A model generated the notes under the pieces. It ran no database searches, had not been told where the DNA came from, and saw only the letters and a list, made by a program, of their open reading frames with translations. The position numbers and the translations under genes are program-made. Source: Micromonospora sp. WMMD1120 (GTDB taxonomy: Bacteria > Actinomycetota > Actinomycetes > Mycobacteriales > Micromonosporaceae). From it: a stretch of 64,000 nt of DNA. The stretch is from positions 4,248,501 to 4,312,500 of the forward strand of contig NZ_JARUBO010000005.1 of NCBI RefSeq assembly GCF_029626235.1, in the 5' to 3' direction. Of this stretch, positions 1-8,215 are shown one piece after another (positions within the stretch are counted from its first letter, which is position 1; each line of letters starts with the position of its first letter).

Positions 1-606
1 GTTCGCGACCGACTTGTGGTGCTCGCGAATCCGGTCAGCCCGGTCGGCCCCCGGGTACCCACCGGCGAGGTGTCGACGATCCTCGTCCCGGTGGTGCCGT
101 CGCCGTTCAAGAACGTGGTGGCCGAGCTTCGCGTGCTGCTCGCCGCGCTCGACCGGCGTCAGCAACCGACCCGGGTACGGATGACCGCGTACCCGCACGA
201 ACTGCCGGACGACCTGGCCCGACACCCGCGCCTGGACCTGCTCGGGCAGCTGACGCACCACGAGCTCAGCGAGCACTGGCGACGGACGACAGCCGTCTTC
301 TTCCCCTGCCAGGTGGAGTCCTTCGGATATCCGCTCGCCGAGGCGCGCGTCTACGGCCTGCCGGTGTTGGCGCCGGACACCGCCCAGTCGCGGGAGGTCG
401 CGGGCAGCGCGCTGACCCCGTACCGGTTGGCCGACGTGGACAGCCTCGCAGAGGCCCTGGACGGCATCCACCGGACGGTGGTTCCGGAACCCGACGCGTT
501 CGAACGGGGGGCGTACTTCACCCGGCTGTTGGGACTCGACCGGGGGCGTCCGGGCCACCAGGCCGACCGGTCGCCGGCTGCCGAGGCGCGGGCGGTGCGC
601 CCGTGA
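1..606 (+). CDS. Glycosyltransferase C-terminal part (GT4-like), 5' end outside window
   Basis: The reading frame is open from base 1 to the TGA at 604-606, so the gene begins before the window. The visible 201 residues look like the C-terminal nucleotide-sugar-binding half of a GT-B glycosyltransferase. An E-x7-E motif lies at visible residues 106-114 (ESFGYPLAE) inside a 'PCQVESFGYPLAEA' stretch typical of GT4 retaining enzymes. It probably transfers a sugar to a lipid-linked glycan on the cytoplasmic face. Its TGA overlaps the GTG of the next glycosyltransferase (GTGA), so the two are translationally coupled. The acceptor and donor cannot be read from the sequence. Confidence 0.8.
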   Translation, partial: VRDRLVVLANPVSPVGPRVPTGEVSTILVPVVPSPFKNVVAELRVLLAALDRRQQPTRVRMTAYPHELPDDLARHPRLDLLGQLTHHELSEHWRRTTAVFFPCQVESFGYPLAEARVYGLPVLAPDTAQSREVAGSALTPYRLADVDSLAEALDGIHRTVVPEPDAFERGAYFTRLLGLDRGRPGHQADRSPAAEARAVRP

Positions 607-1844
607 CGAGCGGCCGGACCGCGACGAGCGGCGCTGTCGGCGACCGGACCGGGGGTGACGGCCGGTGCCGGGTGCTGCGGGTCGTCGGTGAGCTGAATTT
701 CGGCGGCACCGAGATGCGGACCGCCGAGTTGCTGCCGCGTCTCGCCGCAGCCGGAACCGCGGTGCACTTCGTGACGCTCAGCGACCGGATCGGGCCGGGA
801 CCGCTGGCCGAGGCGGCCGTCCGGCACGGCGGATCGGTCACCCCGATCCCGCTGGATGCCCGGCTCCCGCTGCGCTTCCTCCGGCTGCTGCGGCGGCTGC
901 GTCCGGACGTGGTCCACGTGGACTGCGCCAACTTCTCCGGCGCGGTGCTCAGCCTCGCCCTGCTCGCCCGGGTGCCGACTCGCGTCGCTCACTTCCGCGG
1001 CGACGACAACCAGCACCGCAGCCTGCGCCGGCGGGTGCAGCGGTCGGTCTGGCGTACGTTGTTGCGGGCGTCCGCCACCGACATCCTCGGCGTCTCGCCC
1101 AGCGCGCTCACCTGCGGCTATTCCCCGTCCTGGCCGAACGACAGGCGATGCCAGGTCGTCCTTAACGGGCTGGACCTGGACCGGTTGCACCAGCCGACCG
1201 GCCACCACCTGCGCGCCCTGACCGGGGCCGGCCCGGACGAGCTGCTCTGCGTCAGCGTGGGACGGGCCTCGCCGGAGAAGCGGCGCTGGCTGCTGCCGCC
1301 GATCCTGGCCGCTCTGCGCGACCAGGGCGTCGACGCCCACGCGGTGCTCGTCGGCCCCTCCGACGACGGCGACGACGCCCGGGTCCGCGCCGCCGCTGCC
1401 GAGCACGGGGTCGCCGACCGGGTGCACCTGCTCGGCCCACGCGACGACGTGGGCGGGCTGCTCCGCCAAGCCGACGTGGTCGTCCACCCGTCCTGCCTGG
1501 AAGGGCTGCCGGGCGGCGTGCTGGAGCCCGTCGCCCTCGGGATCGGCACGGTGGCCGCCGACCTGCCCGGTGTGCGCCTCATCCAGCAGCACCTGCCCGG
1601 CGTCACCATCGTCGACACCGACGCGGCACCGGCGGCCTGGGCGACCGCGGTGCAGACCGCCGCCGGCCACACCGTGGCGACGGACCCCGCGGCGGCCCGC
1701 GAACGCTTCCAGGCGAGTCCCTTCGCGATCGAGGAGGCGGTGACGACGCACCTGGCGATCTACCGGCGGCGGTTACCCGGAGGGCCGCCGACCGCACCCG
1801 TTGTCGAGAACAGAAACCGGCTGTCGGCCACTTCGGAACGGTGA
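603..1844 (+). CDS. Glycosyltransferase family 4 protein
   Basis: 413 residues, GT-B fold. The N-terminal glycine loop 'NFGGTEMR' (about residues 33-40) and a C-terminal E-x7-E motif (EGLPGGVLE, about residues 300-308) are the family hallmarks. It likely adds one sugar during assembly of the surface glycan encoded by the following genes. The GTG start overlaps the stop of the upstream transferase by 4 nt. The first 20 or so residues are low-complexity and could be trimmed, but no better start with an SD is seen. A group of hairpins follows the stop. Substrate unknown. Confidence 0.85.
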   Translation: MTSGRTATSGAVGDRTGGDGRCRVLRVVGELNFGGTEMRTAELLPRLAAAGTAVHFVTLSDRIGPGPLAEAAVRHGGSVTPIPLDARLPLRFLRLLRRLRPDVVHVDCANFSGAVLSLALLARVPTRVAHFRGDDNQHRSLRRRVQRSVWRTLLRASATDILGVSPSALTCGYSPSWPNDRRCQVVLNGLDLDRLHQPTGHHLRALTGAGPDELLCVSVGRASPEKRRWLLPPILAALRDQGVDAHAVLVGPSDDGDDARVRAAAAEHGVADRVHLLGPRDDVGGLLRQADVVVHPSCLEGLPGGVLEPVALGIGTVAADLPGVRLIQQHLPGVTIVDTDAAPAAWATAVQTAAGHTVATDPAAARERFQASPFAIEEAVTTHLAIYRRRLPGGPPTAPVVENRNRLSATSER

Positions 1845-1910
1845 GAAGGACGAACGAGCAGACGACGATGCTCGGCAGCGTGCCCCCCGGGAGGCAGGAC
1901 GTCGCGGTCG

Positions 1911-1940
1911 GTTCCCGTACGGGAACGTCACCTCGTGACG
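1911..1940. repeat. Two adjoining short palindromes
   Basis: GTTCCCGTACGGGAAC (1911-1926) is a perfect 16-bp palindrome. Sharing its last base, CGTCAC-ctc-GTGACG (1926-1940) is a second hairpin. Both lie in the convergent gap after the glycosyltransferase and just before a 23-bp terminator stem. They may be part of a compound terminator or a protein-binding site; nothing seen decides between these. Confidence 0.5.
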
Positions 1941-1958
1941 GTCGCTGACCCGCCGGCC

Positions 1959-2010
1959 CCGCGAACCACCGACGGCCGCCCGGCTCGGGGCGGCCGTCGG
2001 TGGTTCGCGG
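1959..2010. terminator. Bidirectional terminator hairpin
   Basis: A perfect 23-bp stem (1959-1981 with 1988-2010) closes a 6-nt loop. It sits between two convergent genes, the glycosyltransferase ending at 1844 and the ligase-like gene ending at 2020, so it can end transcription from both sides. There is no T tract, as is usual in high-GC actinobacteria. Confidence 0.85.
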
Positions 2011-2019
2011 TCGGAGTCG

Positions 2020-3489
2020 TTACCGCACGGACACCCGCTCCCGTCGGCCCGGCCCTCCGGTCGGCTGTCGCCGACCGACCGGGCTGTGCGGGTGCGGCCT
2101 GCCATCGGGACGTGCCGTGATGAAGACGGTCGCCGGAACCCCTGTCGCGTGCCGCCCCGCGCGGGCCCGCACCAGGGCGCCGGCCACGGAGAGCCAGAAC
2201 ACATAGGGGTACGGCTGCCCCATGCCGAACATCGTCGACTCGGTGACCTGGATCAGCAGGCCGGTGACGATGAGCCAGAGCAGCCCGGAGTTGAGCGCGC
2301 CGACCGGGGCCAGCAGCACCACCCGTATCGCGACGAACAGGAGCAGGAGGATCGGCGCGAGGCCGATGACGCCCAGCTCCAGCAGCCACTGCAGGTAGCT
2401 GTTGTGCACCAGGTTGACGCTGACGTCGAAGAATCCGTCCTGCCGGGTCTGCTCGAACAGGTGGATGCCCGACGCGTAGCCGAAGCCCAGCGCCGGGCGG
2501 CTCTGCCACAGCTCGACGGTCGCCTGCCAGGTCTGGGAACGTCCGTTCGAGAGGTCGCCGTTGTCCGGGTCGGTGAACCGGGCGGCGAGGGTCTCCAACC
2601 AGGTCGAACCGAGGACGCTGGGCAGCATACCGAACAGGTACGCCAACCCGACGGCCCCGACCGTCACCACCAGCAGGCGCGCCACCGGCCCGGCCCCGTG
2701 CCGCAGTAGCACCCAGAGACCCCCGACGACGACGGCGATCAACGCGGTGCGGGACTCGGTCATCGGCAGGAGGATGATCGCCGGCACGATGCCGATCAGC
2801 TGGACGCGCCGGTGCGACTGCCGGTAGAGCGCCCACCCCAGTGGGATCGTCAGAGCACAGATGATGCTCAGCATGTTGGGGTTGGAGTACAGGCCCTGGA
2901 ACCGGTCGCTGAACGAGGTGGCAGCCGCGACGCCGGTGATGCCGTAGCCGAGACTGACCACCAGCGACGTGCTGAGCAGCACGTAGACCACGTGCAGATC
3001 AGCGGCGGTGGCCTTGCCGTCGACCCACCGCCTCCACAGCAGCACGTGGGCCAGGGCGGCCAGGAGCACCAACGCGATCGCCTGCTGCAGCGTGTGCAAC
3101 GGGCTGACCGACCACACGCTGCTCAGCGTGGCCAGGCCCGCAGCCGCCCAGAGCGCGCCCACGAACAGCCTGGTCGGGTGGTCCGGCTGTCGGATCTGGC
3201 GACGTCGTTCCGCCAACGCCCAGAGGACCAGGCAGCCGACCGCGACGTAGCGCGCGTAGAAGCTGAGGCTGACCAGCGCGGGCATGTTCGACGAGGCGCA
3301 GACCAGCAACACCGTGGCCACGGCCAGGATCCGCTGGAAGCCGTCGAGCCGCCGGCTGAGATACAGGGCGACGAGCAGCAGGCCCACCCCCGCCGCGATC
3401 ATCGGTTCGCCCACCGCGAGGGCGGTCGTGACCGCCGTGAGGCATGCCGCCCCGACGACGAGGGCGACGAGGCCAAGGCGCTCTACCAC
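2020..3489 (-). CDS. O-antigen ligase/polymerase-like membrane protein
   Basis: 489 residues, almost entirely hydrophobic with about ten or more membrane segments and a longer, more polar loop in the C-terminal half (around residues 290-370) ending in 'VNLVHNSYLQWLLELGVIG'. That loop with its H-N-S-Y motif is typical of the O-antigen ligase/Wzy superfamily (PF04932), which joins undecaprenyl-linked repeat units or moves finished chains to an acceptor. Here it most likely polymerises the glycan or transfers it to another molecule. The GTG start at 3489 has an 'AGGAC' sequence upstream. It follows the reductase gene at 55 bp and is probably in the same transcript. Ligase versus polymerase cannot be told from sequence. 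Confidence 0.8.
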   Translation of the reverse strand: MVERLGLVALVVGAACLTAVTTALAVGEPMIAAGVGLLLVALYLSRRLDGFQRILAVATVLLVCASSNMPALVSLSFYARYVAVGCLVLWALAERRRQIRQPDHPTRLFVGALWAAAGLATLSSVWSVSPLHTLQQAIALVLLAALAHVLLWRRWVDGKATAADLHVVYVLLSTSLVVSLGYGITGVAAATSFSDRFQGLYSNPNMLSIICALTIPLGWALYRQSHRRVQLIGIVPAIILLPMTESRTALIAVVVGGLWVLLRHGAGPVARLLVVTVGAVGLAYLFGMLPSVLGSTWLETLAARFTDPDNGDLSNGRSQTWQATVELWQSRPALGFGYASGIHLFEQTRQDGFFDVSVNLVHNSYLQWLLELGVIGLAPILLLLFVAIRVVLLAPVGALNSGLLWLIVTGLLIQVTESTMFGMGQPYPYVFWLSVAGALVRARAGRHATGVPATVFITARPDGRPHPHSPVGRRQPTGGPGRRERVSVR

Positions 3490-3544
3490 GTGATGTCCTG
3501 TCAGAAGAGGGGTCGCCGTGCCGCCGACCCCGGCGTACGTGCGG

Positions 3545-4459
3545 TCAGACCCCGGTGGTGTGTCGGCTGGTCAGGGCCTCGGGCGCGCTCCACCTGGCCC
3601 GCGCGTCGTGCAGCTGCCGGATCAGGTCCGGCCAGGACGGCGGGCGGTACCCGGTGGTCTGCGCCAACGCGTCGGCGCACATCGACCGGTCCAGCACCAC
3701 GTCGGCGTTCGGCCGCAGCTCGCCCCGCCAGCCGTACACATCGGCGACCAGGTGGAGAAGGTCGTACTTCGAGATGGGCTCGGTGGCGAGGTGGTACAGC
3801 CCGGTCAGGTCCTCGCGGGGCAGGACGACCTCGCGCAGCAGGCGGGCGAACTCGACCGTCGTCACGCCGCTGTAGATCGCCCTGGTGTACCCGCCCACCG
3901 GGCCCTGCTGAGAGAGGAACCAGTCCAGCAGCGACCGGTTGGTGGTCAGCTCGTGCCCGATGATCGACGTGCGGAGCGTGAGCGCGGGCGCCATGGTGGT
4001 CTCGCCGAGCAGCTTGGAGCGCCCGTAGAGGTCCGGCGGGTCCGGCAGGTCGCTCTCCCGGTAGCCGCCGCGGGCACCGGAGAACACGCAGTCGGTGCTG
4101 ACGTGCACCAGACGGCTGCCGCGGCGCGCGCAGGCGTCGGCCAGCAGGTGCGGGAGGAGCGCGTTGAGGTGCACCGTCTGGACGGCGTCCCGCACGTCCG
4201 GACGCTGCTTGATGACCCCGACGCAGTTGACGACCACGTCCGGCCGGATGTCGTCGAGGACCTGTCGTACCTGGTCGAACCGGCTGACGTCGAGGGCCGG
4301 GGTGATCCGGGCCAGCAGGTCGGGCGGGAACAGGTGGGCGCGGTCGTCCATGCTCCGCGCGGCGCCGTACACGTCGAGGCCGGGGTCGACGCTCAACTCC
4401 CGGACCAGCGCGTGGCCCAGCATCCCGGTCGCGCCGAGGACGAGGACGCGTCGCGTCAT
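3545..4459 (-). CDS. RmlD-type NAD(P)-dependent sugar-nucleotide reductase
   Basis: 304 residues, extended SDR fold. The nucleotide loop GATGMLG is at residues 9-15, 'STDCVFSG' at 121-128 and the catalytic Y-x3-K (YGRSK) at 145-149. It should reduce the 4-keto sugar made by the neighbouring CapE-type enzyme. CapF/FnlB/WbjC reductases of the UDP-L-FucNAc pathway have an added C-terminal cupin domain (about 370 residues in all). This protein lacks it and looks instead like the RmlD-like reductases (WbvR, QnlA) of UDP-L-QuiNAc synthesis. The ATG at 4459 has a strong AAGGAG and overlaps the stop of the upstream transferase (ATGA). Confidence 0.85.
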   Translation of the reverse strand: MTRRVLVLGATGMLGHALVRELSVDPGLDVYGAARSMDDRAHLFPPDLLARITPALDVSRFDQVRQVLDDIRPDVVVNCVGVIKQRPDVRDAVQTVHLNALLPHLLADACARRGSRLVHVSTDCVFSGARGGYRESDLPDPPDLYGRSKLLGETTMAPALTLRTSIIGHELTTNRSLLDWFLSQQGPVGGYTRAIYSGVTTVEFARLLREVVLPREDLTGLYHLATEPISKYDLLHLVADVYGWRGELRPNADVVLDRSMCADALAQTTGYRPPSWPDLIRQLHDARARWSAPEALTSRHTTGV

Positions 4460-5751
4460 CGTGACTCCTTGTCCCGGCGGCTTCTGGCCCGCCGTGCCGC
4501 ATCGGTGAGCAGGTCGGAGAGGACCTGCACATTCGTCGCTTGACTCAGGTGGGTGAGGTAGTGCTGGCGACCGGCCCGCCCCATCGCCCGCAGGCGTGAC
4601 CGCGGTGTCTGCCGGGCCCGGCGGACGACCTCGGCCAGGCCCGCCGGGTCCTCCGGCGGGGCGTCGAAACCGGCGCCGGCATCGCGGACGACCCGGGCGG
4701 CGTCGCCGGGCGCGCAGACCAGCACGGGTTGGCCGCAGGCCAGGATCGTCTGGACCTTGCTGGGCACGGTGATGTGGAAGAGCGGGTCGTTCGACAGGGA
4801 CACCAGGTGCAGGTCGGCCGCCGCCATCCGGGCGGCCAGGCGATCCGGCGGGATCGGGTCGAGGAAGTGGACGTGGCCGGGCCGGGCCTGCGCCGCCCGG
4901 GCGATCAGCGCGGCCTTTTCCACCCCGTCGCCGACCAGGACCAGGTGGACGTCCGGCAGGTCGTGTAGCCGGGCCATGGCGTCGACCACGGTGTCGAGTC
5001 GCTGTGCCGGGCCGTGGTTGCCCGCGTACAGCAGGACGAAGTCGTCGTCGCGCAGGCCGAGCCGGGCGCGCAGCCCGGCCTCGGGCTCGGTCGGCTGCAT
5101 GATCTTCTCGTCGGCCCAGTTGTAGACGACCGACACCTTCTCGGCCGGCACGCCGCGGGCGATGAGCGTGTCGCGGAGGCCGGGGGCGGGCACTGTGACG
5201 TGGTCGGCCCAGCGGTACGACCGGTGGGTGAACCAGCCGAGGCTGGCCTCGGCGAGGCGGCGGGTCACCCCGTCGGTGAGGAAACCGGTGGCGAAGACGG
5301 AGTCCGGCCAGAGGTCCAACACCATCGTCACGTACGGGGTGCCCCAGCGTCGCCGCGCCGTCATGGCCGCCGTGGTGGCGGTCACCGGCGAGGAGTAGAC
5401 CAGGGCGACGTCGGCGCTGCGCAGGACGGACCCGCCGAGCAGCGTCGAGGAAGCGGCCCAGCTCAGGTAGTTGGCGGCCCGGCCGAGGGCGGACCGGTCG
5501 TGGCTGGGGTGCAGCGGGGTACGCACGATCCGGCTGCCGTTGCGTACCTCGACGGTCCGCCGCCGGGCCGAGTAGCCGTCGTACACGACGCCCTTCGGGT
5601 AGTTCGGCACGCCGGTGAGCACGTCCACGTCGAATCCGCGTCGGCGCAGCGAGTCGCCGATGCCCTCGGCGAACGGCGCCGGCTCCGGGGGGAACCACTG
5701 GCTGACCAGTGCGACCCGGTCCGGGCGTCCGTTTCCGGTGGGGGCGCTCAC
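4456..5751 (-). CDS. WbuB-like glycosyltransferase (GT4)
   Basis: 431 residues, GT-B fold. The N-terminus has 'SQWFPPEPAPFAEG' (about 16-29), and the donor-binding half contains 'ITVPSKVQTILACGQPVLV', the signature of WbuB-type transferases. E. coli WbuB is assigned as an L-fucosamine (L-FucNAc) transferase, so this enzyme may add the sugar made by the flanking CapE-type dehydratase and RmlD-type reductase. The GTG start at 5751 overlaps the upstream stop (GTGA) and the stop overlaps the downstream ATG (ATGA), giving a tightly coupled three-gene operon. Donor identity (L-FucNAc or L-QuiNAc) is inference. Confidence 0.85.
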   Translation of the reverse strand: MSAPTGNGRPDRVALVSQWFPPEPAPFAEGIGDSLRRRGFDVDVLTGVPNYPKGVVYDGYSARRRTVEVRNGSRIVRTPLHPSHDRSALGRAANYLSWAASSTLLGGSVLRSADVALVYSSPVTATTAAMTARRRWGTPYVTMVLDLWPDSVFATGFLTDGVTRRLAEASLGWFTHRSYRWADHVTVPAPGLRDTLIARGVPAEKVSVVYNWADEKIMQPTEPEAGLRARLGLRDDDFVLLYAGNHGPAQRLDTVVDAMARLHDLPDVHLVLVGDGVEKAALIARAAQARPGHVHFLDPIPPDRLAARMAAADLHLVSLSNDPLFHITVPSKVQTILACGQPVLVCAPGDAARVVRDAGAGFDAPPEDPAGLAEVVRRARQTPRSRLRAMGRAGRQHYLTHLSQATNVQVLSDLLTDAARRARSRRDKESR

Positions 5752-6770
5752 GCCGCTACGGCGTCGAGGTGCGCGCGCACCTCGGGCAGGCCCAGCAGCA
5801 ACGACTCGATCTCCGGTACGACGAGACGCCGGGTGTTGTGCGAGTTGAAGTCCTGGGTGCCGCGGTCGACGGTGCCCTCGTCGAAGTAGAGGGCGTAGTT
5901 GAGGTCCCGGCTGTCCACCGGCACCCGGAGGAACTCGCCGAAGTCCTCGGCGCGGGACAGGTCCTCGCGGCTGGCGAGGGTCTCGTAGAGCTTCTCGCCG
6001 TGCCGGATGCCGAGGACGTTCATCTTGACCGGGACGGCGAACAGGTTGCACAGCGCCGTGGCCAGGTCGCCGATGGTGCAGGCGTCGGCCTTGCGGATGA
6101 AGATGTCACCCGGCTGGCCGTGCCGGAAGGCGTGCTCCACCAGGTCCACCGACTGCTCCAGCGACATCAGGAAGCGGGTCATCGTCGGCTCGGTGACCGT
6201 CAGCGGCGTCCCCTTGCGGATCTGGTCGATGAAGAGCGGGATCACCGAGCCCCGCGAGTACATGACGTTGCCGTAGCGCACACAGCAGACCCGCGTCCGG
6301 GCCGCCGGGTTGTTGCGCGCGTGGGCCTGCGCCACCTTCTCCATCAGCGCCTTGGTCATGCCCATCGCGTTGACCGGGTAGACGGCCTTGTCGGTGCTCA
6401 GCAGCACCAGCGCCTCGACCCCGTTGCGCTCGCAGGCGTCCACCACGTTGGCGCTGCCCAACACGTTGGTCCGCAGCGCCTCCAGCGGAAAGAACTCGCA
6501 GGAGGGGACCTGCTTGAGGGCTGCGGCGTGGAACACGAACTCGGTGTCCCGGCTGGCCTTTGCCACCGAGTCGTAGTCGCGCACGTCGCCGACGTAGTAA
6601 CGGACCCGGTCGTCACGGAGCCGGTGCCGCATCGCGTCCTGCTTCGACTCGTCGCGGCTGAGCACGCGCACCTCGCTGGCGCCGGCGTCGAGCAGGCGCC
6701 GCACCATGGTCTGCCCGAAGGAGCCGGTGCCACCGGTGATCAGGAAACGTCGCTCCGACAGCGAGGACAT
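5748..6770 (-). CDS. capE: UDP-GlcNAc 4,6-dehydratase/5-epimerase (CapE/FnlA/WbjB type)
   Basis: 340 residues, matching the roughly 340 of CapE/FnlA. It makes UDP-2-acetamido-2,6-dideoxy-L-arabino-4-hexulose from UDP-GlcNAc, the first step toward UDP-L-FucNAc or UDP-L-QuiNAc. The NAD loop GGTGSFG is at residues 13-19, 'STDKA' at 125-129, and the catalytic Met136-x3-Lys140 (MGMTK) replaces the usual Tyr-x3-Lys, as known for this family. The ATG at 6770 is chosen because GGGAGA lies just upstream and the length fits; an upstream in-frame extension would enter the divergent promoter region. First gene of the operon. Confidence 0.92.
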   Translation of the reverse strand: MSSLSERRFLITGGTGSFGQTMVRRLLDAGASEVRVLSRDESKQDAMRHRLRDDRVRYYVGDVRDYDSVAKASRDTEFVFHAAALKQVPSCEFFPLEALRTNVLGSANVVDACERNGVEALVLLSTDKAVYPVNAMGMTKALMEKVAQAHARNNPAARTRVCCVRYGNVMYSRGSVIPLFIDQIRKGTPLTVTEPTMTRFLMSLEQSVDLVEHAFRHGQPGDIFIRKADACTIGDLATALCNLFAVPVKMNVLGIRHGEKLYETLASREDLSRAEDFGEFLRVPVDSRDLNYALYFDEGTVDRGTQDFNSHNTRRLVVPEIESLLLGLPEVRAHLDAVAA

Positions 6771-7007
6771 CACATCTTCTCCCGCGCTCTGCGCTGTTTC
6801 AGGGGGACTCGCAGTAGTCATAAGTCCGGACCATACCGTCCTAATCAGACCACTATCCGCGAAAACCAATAATGGTGAGCAATTTTGATATGCGACTAAT
6901 TTTCATCGAAAATGCCGCTACCGCCGACTATCTCGGCTCGTTTGTCCAACGATCGAATTGGCGGCCCGAGACGGATCCCGGCGTACGCGTCGGCGGAGGG
7001 TGGAGAC
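6771..7007. promoter_or_regulatory. Divergent promoter region between capE- and capG-type genes
   Basis: 237 bp between two divergent starts. The middle (about 6800-6935) is clearly AT-rich compared with the rest of the window, with runs such as AATTTTGATATGC and CTAATTTTCATC. This fits back-to-back promoters controlling both halves of the same sugar pathway. I could not settle on a single -35/-10 pair for either direction. Confidence 0.5.
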
Positions 7008-8132
7008 ATGACACGGGTGATGACTGTGGTGGGGACCCGACCGGAGATCATCCGGTTGTCCCGGATCATGGCCGGGCTCGACCAGACGGTGGAGCACGTG
7101 CTCGTCCACACCGGGCAGAACTGGGACCCGACCCTCTCCGAGGTCTTCTTCAAGGAGTTGGGCCTGCGCGAGCCGGACCGCTTCCTGCGGGTCGACACGT
7201 CCTCGCTGGGACGGGTGCTGGGCGGCGTGCTGATCGGCATGGAGACCGCCATCGCCGAGGCGCGGCCGGACGCGCTCCTCGTCCTCGGCGACACGAACAG
7301 CAGCATCGCCGCCCTGATGGCCCGACGGATGCGGGTGCCCGTCTACCACATGGAGGCCGGCAACCGGTGCTTCGACCTCAACGTGCCGGAGGAGACCAAC
7401 CGGCGGCTGGTCGACCACATCTCCGACTTCAACCTGGTCTACAGCGAGCACGCCCGCCGCAACCTGCTCGCCGAGGGGCTGCACCCGCGCCGGATCCTGC
7501 ACACCGGCTCGCCGATGCGGGAGGTGCTGAACCACTACGCCACCGACATCGAGGGTTCCGGCGTCCTCCGCCAGCTCGGCCTCGAACCCGGCGGCTACTT
7601 CGTGGTCAGCGCGCACCGGGAGGAGAACGTCGACCAGCCGGCCCGGCTGCACCGGCTGCTCACCTGCCTGCACGCCGTACGGCAGACCTTCGGGTTGCCG
7701 GTCCTGGTGTCCACCCACCCGCGGACCCGCAAGCGGTTGGAGGCCCTGACCGACGCCGACCTCGGGACCGACGGCATCGCCTTCCACGAGCCGTTCGGAC
7801 TCTTCGACTACGTACGCCTACAGAGCCAGGCCCGGTGCACCCTCTCTGACAGCGGGACGATCAGCGAGGAGGCGGCGATCCTCGGCTTCCCGGCGGTCAC
7901 CCTGCGCGACTCGATGGAACGCCCGGAGGCGTTGGACGCCGGCGGCATCATCATGACCGGCCTCGACCCGGAGGGCGTGATCGAGGCGATCCGGGTCACA
8001 GTGGCCCAGGTCGCCGCGCAGGGGGTGCCCTGTCCGGCCGACTACCAGGTGCCGGACACCTCCCGCCGGGTGGTCGACTTCATCCTCTCCACGGTTCGCC
8101 GGCACCACGACTGGGCGGGCATCCGCCGCTGA
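7008..8132 (+). CDS. UDP-N-acetyl sugar 2-epimerase (CapG/WbjD/FnlC type)
   Basis: 374 residues, GT-B-like epimerase fold. It has 'VVGTRPEIIRLSRIM' at the N-terminus, 'GDTNSS' near residue 94, and 'HMEAGNRCFDLNVPEETNRR' from about residue 114, the last being characteristic of CapG/WbjD-type enzymes, plus 'SDSGTISEEA' near 281. It inverts C2 of the UDP-6-deoxy-L-hexosamine made by CapE and the reductase, giving UDP-L-FucNAc or UDP-L-QuiNAc. ATG at 7008 has GGAGGGTGGAG upstream; longer in-frame starts lie in the AT-rich promoter region. Transcribed away from its pathway partners. Confidence 0.9.
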   Translation: MTRVMTVVGTRPEIIRLSRIMAGLDQTVEHVLVHTGQNWDPTLSEVFFKELGLREPDRFLRVDTSSLGRVLGGVLIGMETAIAEARPDALLVLGDTNSSIAALMARRMRVPVYHMEAGNRCFDLNVPEETNRRLVDHISDFNLVYSEHARRNLLAEGLHPRRILHTGSPMREVLNHYATDIEGSGVLRQLGLEPGGYFVVSAHREENVDQPARLHRLLTCLHAVRQTFGLPVLVSTHPRTRKRLEALTDADLGTDGIAFHEPFGLFDYVRLQSQARCTLSDSGTISEEAAILGFPAVTLRDSMERPEALDAGGIIMTGLDPEGVIEAIRVTVAQVAAQGVPCPADYQVPDTSRRVVDFILSTVRRHHDWAGIRR

Positions 8133-8143
8133 TCCGCGTACCC

Positions 8144-8187
8144 GACGAACGGGCCGGCGACCCTCGCGGTCGCCGGCCCCGTTCGTC
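8144..8187. terminator. Bidirectional terminator hairpin
   Basis: The arms GACGAACGGGCCGGCGACC and GGTCGCCGGCCCCGTTCGTC pair over about 19 bp with one bulged base and a 5-nt loop. It lies between the convergent capG-type gene (ends 8132) and the dehydratase gene (ends 8216). Confidence 0.8.
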
Positions 8188-8215
8188 TGGTCCCCGGCGT
8201 CGTGGCCGGGGTTGG

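Noticed and set aside
2086..3493. Several plus-strand frames within the ligase-like gene
   Set aside because: They are shadows; the minus-strand frame has the membrane segments and the H-N-S-Y loop.
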